Assembly: GCA_930367215.1 (NCBI GenBank)
Contig: OV884058.1
Span: 103,501,802 to 103,565,801, forward strand
Source of the DNA: Pollenia angustigena
Taxonomy: Eukaryota; Arthropoda; Insecta; Diptera; Polleniidae
Direction: 5' to 3'
DNA length: 64,000 nt
Part shown: positions 10,385 through 22,865 of the stretch, piece by piece
Numbering within the stretch: position 1 is the first letter of the stretch
How the letters are laid out: every line of letters starts with the position of its first letter
Translations under genes and position numbers: made by a program
Notes under the pieces: model-generated
Databases searched by the model: none
Told to the model about the DNA's origin: nothing
Seen by the model: only the letters and a program-made list of their open reading frames with translations

Positions 10385-13178
10385 AACTTTTTGAGAAACA
10401 ATTCTAATTGCACGTTGGTGTAACGTTACAAAAGGGAGCCTTTTTTTTGTGGAAAAGCGATGTATCATTTAGGGATTCGTGCAAAAACTTTTTTCGTTCC
10501 CTGCTTTAAAATACCTTTATTCAAAATTTATGTTCACCAGATGCCAATTTTCCTGGGATATGCATCAAGTAATTCGATCTAATCACTCTGGTGAGAAAGA
10601 GATGGAGTTATTCCTCGAAAGATGTTTGCCGTTAAGTTACGTTTTGGATTTTTCAGATCCTTTAAGTAGATTTTAGTTATTTTCAAAAAATTATCTGATT
10701 TGCCAAAAATTCGATGTATGATCTTAACAGAGGTACCATATTAAGCTTGAAGTGTGGAAATTACTTCTATCGTCAACCAACCTGCCATTAAGAAGTCAAA
10801 ACATTTAATAGCTTTGATTTTGTCGTACTGGTGTATTTGTCGCTCATGATTTCGGATGTACATAAATACAACAAAGCCAGTTCTTAGATAATTTCTGATA
10901 AAATTAGTTTTTAATCAAAAGAAAGTCATAGTAACATAAGTGTTTAACAGTAGAAACAAATTTTTTTTATGTACATGTCATACAAAGTAAGTTTTCATGC
11001 CGCGACATGTCATTGAAATTTTTGCTTAACTACAAAGCAATTATAACATTTAAACTTGCAAAATAAAAAAAAAAACATTCAAAAAAAATAATTTATTAGA
11101 ATGTCTCCACATCTTGAATAACAGCAACTGACAATATCTTGCGTGCCAACGACTAATAATCTCAGCATTTGAGTCATGTCACAAGAATATGGATCAAAAT
11201 TGATATAAAATACTGTTAAATCGGTTGACCAAATTGATTTAACCACATTTACCTTGGCATGACATAAACTATTCAACTCAAACTCCTCATGCATTTAACA
11301 AAAACTTCAAGTGAAAGATATAAATGCGATGAAGACATTTAGAAGGAGGTGGTTGGTGGTGGTGGAGGAGAAGGAGTGGCAGTGGCAGTGGCAGCGGGGC
11401 AAGTCAAACACTTTAATAATTGTAGCTGAATGATCGCAGCCACACCAGGTAAGAATGTAAAATTGTGAAGCAGATTGCAAGATCATTACACACGCAAATG
11501 ATTTATAACTTCAATTGACAATTTTATGTTTGTAAGTCGGCCAATAACGAGCTGTACGCTAATAACGAGTGGGTATATTTTGTTCATTCGAGGGAATGGT
11601 GGTAATTTAAATTTTGTTTCCTTCAAGATTATGGACTTATTCAGTTAAACAGTAAAAAAAACTCCAAAAGCAGAAAAACCAGAACATTAAAAAAAATTTC
11701 AAATTAATCGCCAAAAAAAATTAATTTTTAAAATAAAATTTCAAAAGAAAATTTTAATGACAAAATACATAAAATTTACAAAAACTTACCAAAGTCTGAC
11801 CAAATTAAAAAAAATTGCCAATTCCTAGAAAACCTTTAGTTAGTATGAGGGAAAAAATCTTGAAATTCAAAAAAAAGCACCAAAATAATATCAATAAAAA
11901 TCACTAACAAAGAAAAAAATTTCAAAATTTAGTTTATTTATGGCCATTTTCTTATTAGGCGATTATCTTTTTTCCCAACGAAAAACTGCACATTAAAGAA
12001 ATTTGGTTTTCTCAATGTCTCTAATTGCTTCGACTTTATCGCAAAGCTAACCGGCACTCATCTGCCAATTATTTATTTTCCTTTTATTTGCCGTACAGAT
12101 AAATTCAATCAGCTGACTCCCAACTTTTACATGTATTTTGAGTGGCGTTGCCAGCTGAAAACTTTGGTCCAATAAATTTATGTTGACATTAAGTAACAGA
12201 CAGTTTCTCGATACATTGAGAAAATGGCCATTAGTGTATTTAAACTGTTCATGGTTTTAAATCCAAATTAAATTTTCTTTTTTAATGAGGTTCAAGTTAA
12301 TCAAATTAAATTATCTTTAAATTAATCTATTTAAGGAAAGAATTTAATAACATGAAAAAAATTGAAAAAAAAAAATTTATTGATAATTTTCATTCTTGAC
12401 TGATCTGGGGATTGAACTCGGGTCGAACTGACAACCACGAGCAACCATGTATCTCATCATTAGAGTTCTTACATGTTCACCCTTACAGCCACATCTAGAA
12501 CTGTCAGTAAACTTATCTTTTAACTTAAACGAATATAATAATCTGAGCTTAACTTGGAATACAATTAAATCACAATAAACCCATAAAACTCTAAAATACT
12601 CTGCGTTTAAAAGAACCAATATTTTTGATTATTAAAAAAAACAGAAACTTTTAAAAATCATAAATTAAAAAAAAAATTATGTCCAAAAACCCAATAACGC
12701 TATTAAAAGATTTAAGTGAAAACCCCGGCACAGAAACGCTTAAAACTAATATTCAATCAACATTTTTGCGCTTATTACACTGTGCAACAAAAAAAACCAG
12801 CCTCAACACTTGCAACGCGAAATGAAAGTAGACTGCTTGTGGAAAAAATCTGCCAAAGGGTTTTGAAAAGTTAGCTCGGGCTCCCGAAATATGGGCCCCT
12901 AAAGTTTTTGATTTTTTTGAAAAGGCGTTTGGTATAAGTCAAAAAAATATACTAAATGTACTTCTGAGCTAAAAAAATAATTTCAGATGTCTTCAGTAGA
13001 ATCGTATGGCGATGCTTTTCTTAGAATTTATTAACCCTCTAACTCTCATTTTAAGGGGCTCTTTTTGTCCTTTTTACAAACTCTTACTAAAACGGCACTT
13101 TTTAGGGTTAAAATGTTTTACGAATATTTTTTGCATCCAATTGCACTAGGGGTCTACAAAGACCAAAAGTTCGTTCAA
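10385..13178. other. Unassigned sequence
   Basis: No recognisable gene or element. A short GGT/GGA/GGCAGT-rich simple repeat lies at about 11343-11398. The 11.6-12.0 kb part is mostly A and T runs. Confidence 0.4.
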
Positions 13179-13251
13179 TGTATGTAAAACGGGTTTTCGA
13201 AAAATTAAAAAAATTGAAGGCCCGGAATTTCGAAAACCCGTTTAACATACA
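13179..13251. repeat. Hairpin with 24-bp arms
   Basis: TGTATGTAAAACGGGTTTTC (with 4 more bases) is followed after about 25 bp by its complement with one mismatch, ending at 13251. Probably a piece of an inverted-repeat element; the parent is not recognised. Confidence 0.55.
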
Positions 13252-13360
13252 TCGATAGAAAAATTTGAGATTAAAAAAATTAACTTATAAAAATAACTTG
13301 ACAAATCACTTTTTCACTTGACACGCATTAAAAAACTTGACAATCAGTCCCGTCTGGCAA

Positions 13361-13716
13361 CCCTAGGCATACTGCTTGTGTCTTATAATTGGGAGTTCTT
13401 CTGTAAACAAAGGGCGAAATACGACAAAAGTGTAACAAACATTTGTAACGAGTTAGAAAATAATAATATTCTCTCACTTTGACTTAAGTCAATCCCAATG
13501 ACTCAATTTAATGACAAGCTAACTGCCTAATGAGTCCTTTCTCTGATGTTACTGAGTCATCGCCCTGTTGACATTTTTATTTCACGATTAGTCATCCCTT
13601 TGATGACATAATTGCACCTGATGACAATTTGGCCAAGTGATGTTAAGGCTAACATAACAATGATGAAAAGTGTCATTGGGTCAAAAACGAAGACACTTAT
13701 CATAGTACCGATGCAT
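13361..13716. repeat. Left arm of a large inverted repeat
   Basis: This arm pairs with 15748-16437. Shared blocks in order: TGTCTTAT, GAGTTCTTCTG.AAACAAAGGG, TTCTCTCACTTTGACTTAA, TGACTCAATTTA, CTAATGAGTCC, TTGGCCAAGTGATGT (as its complement) and GAAGACACTT. It holds an empty site (TCAATCCC at 13489-13496) for the insertion at 16069-16317. Confidence 0.7.
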
Positions 13717-15429
13717 CAGCGTTATGACGCCGTTTATATCCGAATGAGTTATTGGGTCTCCTATCAGAAAAATGTCAAGGAGATGGGTAGGATAATGCCA
13801 GTAACATGTAGTACAGTAATAAAATAGGTACCCCGAACCAAAACCAACAAACCAGCGTATGTACAGTGTACCCCATGTAGGGTGAAGCTTAAGAGGGCTT
13901 TGGTCTTTCATCAAGCGTTAAATGTGTGTTCGGAAGCGTCTGCTCTACCACCATGTTCGTTGCTACTTTTTTGTGAAATGCAATTAGCTTGCCTGGAGGC
14001 TTTATCGCAGGACCAGAACTAGGATAGGAGGCGGTAGGCTAATCACCTGTCCGTCTTTAATCTCTCTAAATAATTAAACGTCAAAAATGGTAGAGGCGCT
14101 ATTCTCCTAAAAGGAACTACGGGAAAATATTTATATCGTTTACAAAATATAATGAAATCGTTTTCTTCGAAATTTGTTTGAAGAATTCCATAAACGACTT
14201 ATCAATGCATGGTTTTTCTGACATGTTTATAGTTTTCATTTTACAAAGTTTTGCTTTTGTTGTAAAATTATATTTTTGTTAGTTACGCCTTTATGCATTT
14301 TAGCTAACGATATACATATGTACATATATGTGTAGGGCATTTAGAAATTCTGTGCCACCTTCCCCAGCTCTCACAGCAATTGAAATTTTCAACAATTATA
14401 AATCATGATTTAACATTGGTTTTGTATTAAACGCTAGTTAAAGCATGTATGACAACATTTTGTTTTTTCTAGAGCAGCAACTGATCACAGCCAGCATCAA
14501 AACCGACAACATTCACACAAACAACATGTTGAATAAAAAAAAAAAATCTTTTTTCTTTCCATCGTTTCAATTCAAATAACGTTACGACGCTTGGAGGAGG
14601 TTTTGAGATCTATAACGGTTCCTAACTTAACAAGATGGTGGATAATTATTTATTATATTGTTGTTGGCGGCATATAATATAACAAATAGTACTCGAATCT
14701 TTATAAAGACAACAGCAACAACAAAATGTCTTGTTCAATCATACAGCAAATATTCGATTGGCAATAGTTTTACAGGAGCAAAAAAATAAATTTAATATAG
14801 AAAAAAAAAATTATAAATCATGTTGTTTAGATGTGTTAATAACCAGCAAAAATAACAGAATTAAAACAATAACAACATTTTGTTAGTTCTTGTTGTTTTG
14901 TGCTGTTACTGTAAGTTCTTGAGTACTAACTGTGTTTAACTTCAGTGTTGCATTTAAATGACACTTAATGAGCTCGTGCCAAATAGAATTGTTTCTGTTA
15001 AAAACAAAAAATAAATAAATAAACAGATCGTGTTCGTTGTTGTTGTTGGCTTGTTATTTATCAAGTTGTTAGGAATTTTGTTAAAATGTTGTAATTTAAT
15101 CACGAATATAATAAAATTATTAAAAAAAAACTCCTTCAAACAACATGTAACTGCACTTTGAATGAAATAATAACATTCACTGAAATTTTTGCAAAGAAAT
15201 CGACCGGAAAAAATTACTTTTTTAGCGACAAGTGACAGCTTTTAAAAGAAATGTCATTATGCCGTTAGTTTAACAAACAAAAGGCGTATCTAACATATCA
15301 AAATTTTTTAAGTTTTCGACAATAAACTTGATAAAAAGAAACAAATGAGAGTGCTATATTCGGCTAAGCCAAATCTTAAACAACCTTCAACATAATTCGA
15401 TAAGACCAGAAAGTTAAATAAATACCGTT
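13717..15429. other. Spacer between inverted arms, unassigned
   Basis: No gene recognised. A G/C-richer patch at 13970-14060 is unlike its neighbours and may be a decayed retroelement fragment, but no motif supports this. CAACAACA-type runs are common at 14.5-14.9 kb. Confidence 0.35.
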
Positions 15430-15680
15430 CTTTAGATATATAGAAATCTATTTGTGCAACAACTGCTTCTCTGATCCCACCTACATTTCGTCAGATGATG
15501 TGTATTGACAACCAAGATGCTTGTTTCTAATTCGGAAACTTTATCTCTTGCCGTTCTCCAGTTATACAGAAAAAAACAATACCAACCTTTTCTGGAATTT
15601 ATGTGATGTAAATACATAACAACCTAGTCCACAACATATTTAAGGTCTTCGGAATCCTCACTTCAACGGACTAGCGGACA
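15430..15680 (-). repeat. Relic of the 1.7-kb repeat family, minus orientation
   Basis: Read on the minus strand, the order is GAACGGCAAGAG, AAAGTTTCC.AATTAG, TGTCAATACACA, ATGTAGGTGGGAT.AGAGAAG. This matches GAACGGCAA.AGCCAAAGTTTCC, CCAATACACA and TGTGGGCGGGATTGGAGAAG in the array at 53-60 kb. Heavily diverged. Confidence 0.6.
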
Positions 15681-15917
15681 TCGTTAAATCAATTTCGCTA
15701 CTCATAACGATCCAGAATATGCATGTGTACTTTATACACTGATGGAAAAGGCGCTGATGTATTTTGACATTAGTTCTATGGCAAGTGTCTTCATTTTTGA
15801 CCCCATGACACTTTTCATCATTGTGATGTCAGCCTTGACATCACTTGGCCAAATTGTCATCAGGTTCAAAAATTAAAATTATGTCATCAATGGCATGAGA
15901 CATCGGTATCACATGAA

Positions 15918-15995
15918 TCGTCGGTTGATTATTAATTTGTCGTCTGTGGATACAAATTACATACGACATACGACAATTAAATAATCAACCGACGA
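15918..15995. repeat. 78-bp palindrome
   Basis: TCGTCGGTTGATTATTAATT and the following TGTCGT are matched at the right by ACGACAATTAAATAATCAAC plus CGACGA. The arms are about 26 bp. It is absent from the opposite arm of the large inverted repeat, so it may be a small insertion. Confidence 0.65.
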
Positions 15996-16068
15996 AATGA
16001 CGAAACGGAGTCAGGAGAAGGGACTCATTAGGCTCAATTTAGTCCATAAATTGAGTCATTGGGATTGA

Positions 16069-16317
16069 CCAAGGTATATTTATAGCAGGTAGCCGCGAGA
16101 TTACAACAATTGTACAATAAAACAAACAACAGGGCTTTTTATTGCTGTTTTGTGATACGAACTGTCAAACAGCAAAGGGGTTGAAAAGAGACAAAAAAGA
16201 CAAAAGATAAACACAAAAACTTGTTTACTATACAACATTTGACAGTTTGTATCACAAAACAAGCAAATAAAAAATAACCAGCTGGCTTTCCGAGACTACC
16301 TGCTATAAATATACCAT
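16069..16317. mobile_element. 249-bp MITE with 8-bp duplication GGGATTGA
   Basis: The inner ends GGTATATTTATAGCAGGTAG are perfect inverted repeats, and a second inverted pair (TTTTGTGATAC.AACTGTCAAA) lies further in. GGGATTGA occurs on both sides (16061-16068 and 16318-16325). The opposite arm of the surrounding inverted repeat has it once. An 8-bp duplication fits hAT or P-type elements. No coding content. Confidence 0.8.
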
Positions 16318-16437
16318 GGGATTGAGTTAAGTCAAAGTGAGAGAATGTTATTATTATCTCACCCGTTACGCATTGTTGTATTCCGCCCTTTGTTTCCAGA
16401 AGAACTCTCAGTGATAAGACACCAGCAGCATGCCCGA

Positions 16438-19183
16438 TATGGTATTCGTATTCATTCTGCTTTGAAAATTTGATGTATTAAGTTTATAATTTAAATAAAA
16501 AGAATATGGGAATTTACTTTTTAAACATGAAAATAATGTTAATAATACAAAAAATGTGTCATCGAAACGATGTTATTGTAGTCATAGGTGACGCATAAAA
16601 TGTGACACAATTTTTTGATGACGTTCGTTATTGGATTGATTTTGGATGATGATTGGATGATTGACATTTTGCCTCATTGATGCCATTTGATGTCACAATT
16701 CTGATGTTAGGGCATCATCAATTTGAAGAAGCATTTTTGTATCATTTGAAGAAGCATTGTTAAAATTATAAACGGATTGACAAACTCTGTCGTATTATAA
16801 ATTTCTGATAATTTTCTTAAGTTCAGCGGCTTAAATGGCGCTTGAGAACTTGACGCAATCCGGTTCAGCTTTTAAAATTACACTTAGATTCGTTCGCATT
16901 TACTCCGGTCCAAACTTCTTCTAAGAAAATTAATATTTCTAAATACAGCGATAACTCCATGTCATATAGCAGAAATTGGCATTACAATCAAAAACATTGC
17001 AGAGAAATTGTTGAATTTTGTATCCTAAAATTCCTTTGAGTTTTAAAAATATTTTTCCCGGAAAATTTGTCTCGAATTCCACACAATCAATTTACACCAA
17101 AAAAAACATATAGCAAAATATCAAAGTTTTCAGAATGATATTACATAGGAAGATGATTCAAATTAATGCTGGGATCTCATGATTGCAAATCTTTAAGATA
17201 CTTGTGATATACATTAGCTCTGGGATCCGATTCAGTTTCAATTGAAACCTTTATGGTTATTTTATTATACAAAGAGTCTTAAATAGAAGTGATTAACATA
17301 GTTCCTTAATCACCTCGATAGTCCAATATTAACTCAAACACTACATAGCGTAGGAAGTTTCTCATAGAAATTGACGTCACTGAAACTCATCCGACATTAA
17401 TAGCGCATTTATAACATTTATAACAAAAAGAGTTTTTTTTAACGTAGTAAGAAAGTTAAGAGCTCGTTTCTCTAACGTAAACGTATACGCTGCAGATAAG
17501 TTGTACCGTTTTCTTATGTCTAAATAGGTTCTCTCACGTAAGCGTGACATTGCGTTTCGGATAAACTTGATAAAATAAAAATTATGCTTCATTTTAACGT
17601 ATCAGCTGTTTAAGAATTTTATGTTTGCTTTTGCTAATTGATAAAGTGGAATGCAAAATTTATAAATTATATGAATTGTGAGAATATTCTGTTTCTTTTT
17701 AACACAACGACAATAGGTTCTACGCACTGAAACGACTCAGCAATACCTGTTCATTAGGTCTCGCTGCCACAACAACAACCGCAACGTTTATGTGTCTGCA
17801 ACATTTAAGAATAGGTACATAAGTACCCTGCAAATAATAGGATCAGCCCAAACACGCGTGTAAAGAGTAGCCCACAAGGGACCAGGACTAGTCCAAAAGT
17901 AGCCCAAACGTATGGAAAAACCCTGGTCTATTTAACATTACGATGTCCTAGGAGAGGACCATATAACCCACCTTTGGACCACTAAGAAGTAGTTTTAAAA
18001 CTATTCCATGTCATTAAAAAACGAGGCCTTAAATTACTTTTCACACAAACTTGAACACATTCCGCACACTGAGAGATAAAGTGTAAACCACGACAAAAAT
18101 TATCCATTACATCACTTTCAACCCTCGCGTTAGAAGAGTTGGACATCTCTGCCTGCTTCCAATTCGTTGGCAGCATCTTTAACTTAAAAAAAAACTTCCA
18201 TTTCATTTCACTTGAAAGTGAACAATTATCGATATTTAAATTAAAAAATGTATATATTTTTCCCGTCATTTAACATTAAAGCGAAAAAAGGTGTTTACCC
18301 CATTAAAAACCTTTTTATTGAAAAGGCAACAACAAACCGACTCGTTTTGGCATTACTTTATCTTTTTCTGGATGCTTTATAACTGTTCTTTGTTAATATT
18401 TTTCAGGCATCTTTTGTTGGCTGATTTCACAATTTCAAAATGTCCTGTTTATGCCAGTTAGTTTTTATTGACCCATTTATTTTTGGCACTTTAACACCTG
18501 AAATTAATTAAGTGGATTCGTGTACAATAGTCGGTCGCAACGCTAAAAAAAAACAAAAGAACCAAAAAGTGTTTAACAGAGTGAGTGTGTGAAGGCTCGT
18601 TTTAAAATGCCTTTGGGCTAAAATTTAGTAAGACATTTTTGGTTTTGTGTTTGTGTTTTTGTTGCAGTTGCAAGATTTTGCTTTAAAAGCTGCAATTAAA
18701 ATGTAAAGAAAAGATGCTGTTGTTCTGCTTTTAAGATTTTAGATTGTATGTCATTGATTACATTCGTTATCAGTAATTGGTTTCTCGTTCATCTGCGGAA
18801 TATGATATCAGTGCAAAGGAATCGATTATCATGTTTAACAAATTATAATCTTTGTAATTTAATTGCATAGAATTTTGGGGCATAATAAATAATATTTACT
18901 TAAGGGGGAAAGTTAATAAATTTCCTTTGGCTTTTTTGCAAAACAAAGATCAAATGATAAGATAAAATTTTCAGCTGTACGAATTCTGATTAAAAAAATG
19001 TCAAATACCTTTTCAGCAATGGAGTGGTTAACGCTGAATAAGACAACTAATTTTTGATGTTATAACAAAATTATGGGCAGTAACGATCAAGCAAACACAT
19101 AAAATAAGTGAGACATGTTATCATATACATACATACTGAGATCTATAAAATAAGCACTTGTTGCGGTTTGAGTTAGTTGGAAC
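16438..19183. other. Unassigned sequence
   Basis: No gene or complete element recognised. TGATG/CATCA-rich text at 16.55-16.75 kb resembles the nearby inverted arms and may be a further decayed piece of that family. Confidence 0.4.
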
Positions 19184-20490
19184 CAGTGTTGCCAATCCAT
19201 GTGTAATTACAAATATTGTGTGTTATTTTCAATCGCATGTGTATCCCATGTGCAATCTGTGTGTAATTTTACTTCAAGTTCTATATTTTCATTAATTGTT
19301 GACAGTCAAGATTTGCATTTCGAACATTAAGTTTTGGTATTTTTTTTTCTGTTTCTATCACTGTCAAACTTGTTTTTTAACTCCTGTTTTTCCCTTTCCA
19401 TAGTATGTTCTCTTTCCCTTTTAATAATAAACTTAACTATCTGCAAGAAGACTTTCAGAGTGTGAGTTCAGACTAACACCATATGTCCACGTGTAGACAT
19501 TTGTTTTTTGCGCTATTTAATAAAAAAAAAAGTTTGTACACTCTAGAGATTATGAATTATAAGAAACTTACTTTTTAAATTAAATCTAAATTTAAATGAA
19601 GAATTCCGCCATGGAGCAAAACGACGATAAAAAGCGATAAAGTAATCAATAATATTGTGTAGTAGATGGGTTCCTTAAGTCAATAAGTTTTTTTGCGTCA
19701 AACAGAACCACTCATAGCTAATTTTAAAAATTTATGTTGCTTAGGCTTCCACAAAAACATTTTTGGCCGACGTTACCGGTCGGAAATAAGTACTTCGCAT
19801 AGATACATGCCGCTATTCTTGTTTTTTAAGTTCTTTTTTACTATAGCAATTGGTAAAGCTGTTATGATACTTGCTATTTTTTGTATTTTTTCTATATTGG
19901 AGAACAGTGCAAATATATTTGCATAGGAAAACTGACTAAGTGTAAAGAGTATGATTATATCATACAAAATCTTGAAATGTCAAACAAATATACATGTGTT
20001 ATCGATAAATAATCTAAGACTGTCAAAAAAAATATAAAATTTTTTAACTTAAAATTTACATTTCCAGATTAATTGTTAGCACTGTTGCCAATTTTTTTAG
20101 TTTTTGATCGAAAGAAACGGTTTTTAACTTCTTTTTTTTTGCGATTTTTAGCTTTTATGCCGGTTTTTTGTGGGGAAAAAACGTGGGCAGTATTGTTTGT
20201 TTTGTTTATATTTTATCAAATTGTATTTCTTGTTATTTCTCGCATTTGTTGTTTCATTCAGTCAATCCTAAAAAAATCCAATACAAAAAATAGCAAGTAT
20301 CATAACACCTTAAGCTTAGCTTTTTTTAAACCTAACCGTTTAATTGCAAATATGGAATAACAATAAGGTTTTGTAAGTTGAATTCATTCTTAAAAAGCTA
20401 CTTTTTCGATTTGTATGTGTAATTTTGTTTTAAATGTGTAATTTGAAACGCAGTCATGTGTAATTTTCGAATCCTTCATTGGCAACACTG
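19184..20490. mobile_element. hAT-like non-autonomous element, about 1.3 kb
   Basis: Terminal inverted repeats CAGTGTTGCCAAT and ATTGGCAACACTG are perfect over 13 bp, and the flanks are GTTGGAAC (19176-19183) and GTTAGAAC (20491-20498), an 8-bp duplication with one mismatch. Both ends carry several ATGTGTAAT-type subterminal repeats. Inside, a 26-bp perfect inverted repeat (19860-19885 and 20282-20307, TGTTATGATACTTGCTATTT...) brackets about 400 bp. Open frames inside show no transposase motifs. Confidence 0.75.
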
Positions 20491-20498
20491 GTTAGAAC

Positions 20499-20729
20499 AT
20501 TAAAAATTTTATTTTTGCTGTGCAAGGAGTATTGAAAACATGTATCAGCCGGATTTCTCTTCTCTTACCGCTCTTAAAATAAAAGTCAATCTAATTTGTG
20601 CTAAGCTCACTTCTCCAATCACTGCCACATTTTTCGGATGTTGTAATGTGGAAGCTTTGGCTCTAAACGTTCTCAAAAAAAAATTATTAGACTTATTACG
20701 AGAGTCGTTGTCGTGATCGAAGTCGTAGT
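20499..20729. other. Unassigned spacer before the LTR block
   Basis: Short unique-looking DNA. Its last five bases, GTAGT at 20725-20729, may be one side of the target duplication of the LTR block (see 28984-28988). Confidence 0.4.
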
Positions 20730-22864
20730 TGTAACGTGACGTTACAAACTAGCCCTACATATAGATTTAATAATGACATCATAAATTATAAGTAACCTAA
20801 CACCTTGAATACCCTTATTATTTTACTTACTACTATGAATACCCTTACTATTTACCTACATCACCTTTTTACCGTATAATTCTCATTTAGTTCATTTTAT
20901 TTTTGAATAAATAGACAAGGTTTGCATCAGAACAAACAGAGTAGATATTGATACTAACCCCAGTATTTACTCTTCGTAGTTAGCACTTATCGTAGTTAGT
21001 CGTTTTACCCGAACACCTCGCTCTCGAATTCCGTTGGTGCCCGAGTAAACCGAATCAGTATTTAGTCGTATATTAGCCGAACACCTCGCTCTCGAATTCC
21101 GTTGGTGTCCGAATAGTTTAATCCGTAGTTAATCGTTTTACCCGAACACCTCGCTCTCGCATTCCGTTGGTGCCCGAGTAAACCGAACCAGTGTTTAGTC
21201 GTATATTAGCCGAACACCTCGCTCTCGCATTCCGTTGGTGTCCGAATAGTTTAATCCGTAGTTAGTCGTTTTACCCGAACACCTCGCTCTCGAATTCCGT
21301 TGGTGCCCGAGTAAACCGAACCAGTGTTTAGTCGTATATTAGCCGAACACCTCGCTCTCGAATTCCGTTGGTGTCCGAATAGTTTAATCAGTAGTTAGTC
21401 GTTTTACCCGAACACCTCGCTCTCGAATTCCGTTGGTGCCCGAGTAAACCGAACCAGTATTTAGTCGTATATTAGCCGAACACCTCGCTCTCGAATTCCG
21501 TTGGTGTCCGAATAGTTTAATCAGTAGTTAGTCGTTTTACCCGAACACCTCGCTCTCGAATTCCGTTGGTGCCCGAGTAAACCGAACCAGTATTTAGTCG
21601 TATATTAGCCGAACACCTCGCTCTCGAATTCCGTTGGTGTCCGAATAGTTTAATCCGTAGTTAGTCGTTTTACCCGAACACCTCGCTCTCGAATTCCGTT
21701 GGTGCCCGAGTAAACCGAACCAGTGTTTAGTCGTATATTAGCCGAACACCTCGCTCTCGAATTCCGTTGGTGTCCGAATAGTTTAATCAGTAGTTAGTCG
21801 TTTTACCCGAACACCTCGCTCTCGAATTCCGTTGGTGTCCGAGTAAACCGAACCAGTATCTAATCGTATATTATCCGAACACCTCGCTCTCGAATTCCGT
21901 TGGTGTCCGAATAGTTTAATCAATAGTTAGTCGTTTTACCCGAACACCTCGCTCTCGAATTCCGTGGGTGCCCGAGTAAACCGAACCAGTATTTAGTCGT
22001 ATATTAGCCGAACACCTCGCTCTCGAATTCCGTTGGTGTCCGAATAGTTTAACCGTAGTTAGTCGTTTTACCCGAACACCTCGCTCTCGAATTCCGTTGG
22101 TGCCCGAGTAAACCGAACCAGTATCTAATCGTATATTAGCCGAACACCTCGCTCTCGAATTCCGTTGGTGTCCGGATAGTTTAATCAGTAGTTAGTCGTT
22201 TTACCCGAACACCTCGCTCTCGAATTCCGTTGGTGCCCGAGTAAACCGAATCAGTATTTAGTCGTATTAGCCGAACACCTCGCTCTCGAATTCCGTTGGT
22301 GTCCGAATAGTTTAATCCGTAGTTAATCGTTTTACCCGAACACCTCGCTCTCGCATTCCGTTGGTGCCCGAGTAAACCGAACCAGTATTTAATCGTATAT
22401 TAGCCGAACACCTCGCTCTCGAATTCCGTTGGTGTCCGAATAGTTTAACCGGTAGTTAGTAGTAACCAGTAGTTAGTCGTATACACCCGAACACCTCGCT
22501 CTCGAATTCCGTAGGTGTCCGAGTAAATCACCCCAGTAGTTTGCTACAGCCTACCTAGCCCGAAATAACCGAAGCTGTTACCAGTCTCTTTACCAGATCG
22601 TTCCCGTTTCATAGCCCGGCTCCAGTAACACCGCCTCCCAGTTCCGTAGCCGTTCCCGTCCGCAGCCGCACCGACTCATCGAGAACTGTCGTTAGTTTTA
22701 AGTATTTAGCGTAGATTAAGATTTCGTAAATAAAGCTTTGTGGAAATTTTTGTAAGCAAACATACACGAAAACATCCCGTGTTTCATTTCAAAGGAAGCA
22801 GACCTTCGACTTGACCCTGGACAGACTGAGTCATACCTCAGCTGGGAAAGTAAACTGCGTTACA
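20730..22864 (+). repeat. LTR1, 5' LTR of a Ty3/Gypsy-type element
   Basis: The 2135-bp LTR begins TGTAACGTGACGTTACA and ends GCGTTACA, so it is bounded by short inverted TGTAACG/CGTTACA. Its right end is followed after one base by a tRNA-Lys-type primer binding site, which fixes the boundary. An AATAAA at 22729-22734 is a candidate polyadenylation signal. Most of its length is the tandem array at about 21005-22525. LTR1 and LTR3 (26351-28481, opposite orientation) have the same length apart from 4 bp and the same order of array variants. Confidence 0.9.
21005..22525 (+). repeat. Tandem array inside LTR1 (23 units, about 67 bp)
   Basis: I count 23 copies of a 34-bp core (CGAACACCTCGCTCTCGAAT followed by TCCGTTGGTG.CCG) spaced about 67 bp apart. 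Odd and even units alternate: one is preceded by TAGTCGTTTTACC and the other by TAGTCGTATATTAGC, so the true period is a dimer of about 135 bp. Each core has dyad symmetry (CGAACACC with GGTGTCCG). Scattered single-base variants label individual units. Confidence 0.9.
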
Positions 22865-22865
22865 A

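Larger units (their letters stand above)
15748..16437. repeat. Right arm of the large inverted repeat
   Basis: This is the complement of 13361-13716, enlarged by two additions: a palindrome at 15918-15995 and an inserted 249-bp element at 16069-16317. Removing the insert and one copy of GGGATTGA restores pairing with the left arm across that point. Confidence 0.7.

Noticed and set aside
11340..11460. Possible host exon ending in a splice-donor-like CAGGTAAGAA
   Set aside because: The GGT/GGCAGT repeat is low complexity and frames across it meet stop codons; no partner exon or acceptor can be supported.
12400..12480. Possible tRNA gene on the minus strand (GAGTTCAATCCCC B-box-like)
   Set aside because: No acceptor stem or anticodon arm can be folded around it.
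20073..20360. Open frame of 95 codons
   Set aside because: It lies within the hAT-like element, is Phe/Leu-rich from T runs, and shows no transposase or membrane-protein family features.
21005..22525. CRISPR-like regular repeat array
   Set aside because: Cores are evenly spaced, but the intervening segments are also repeated and conserved, the DNA is eukaryotic, and the array lies inside an LTR.
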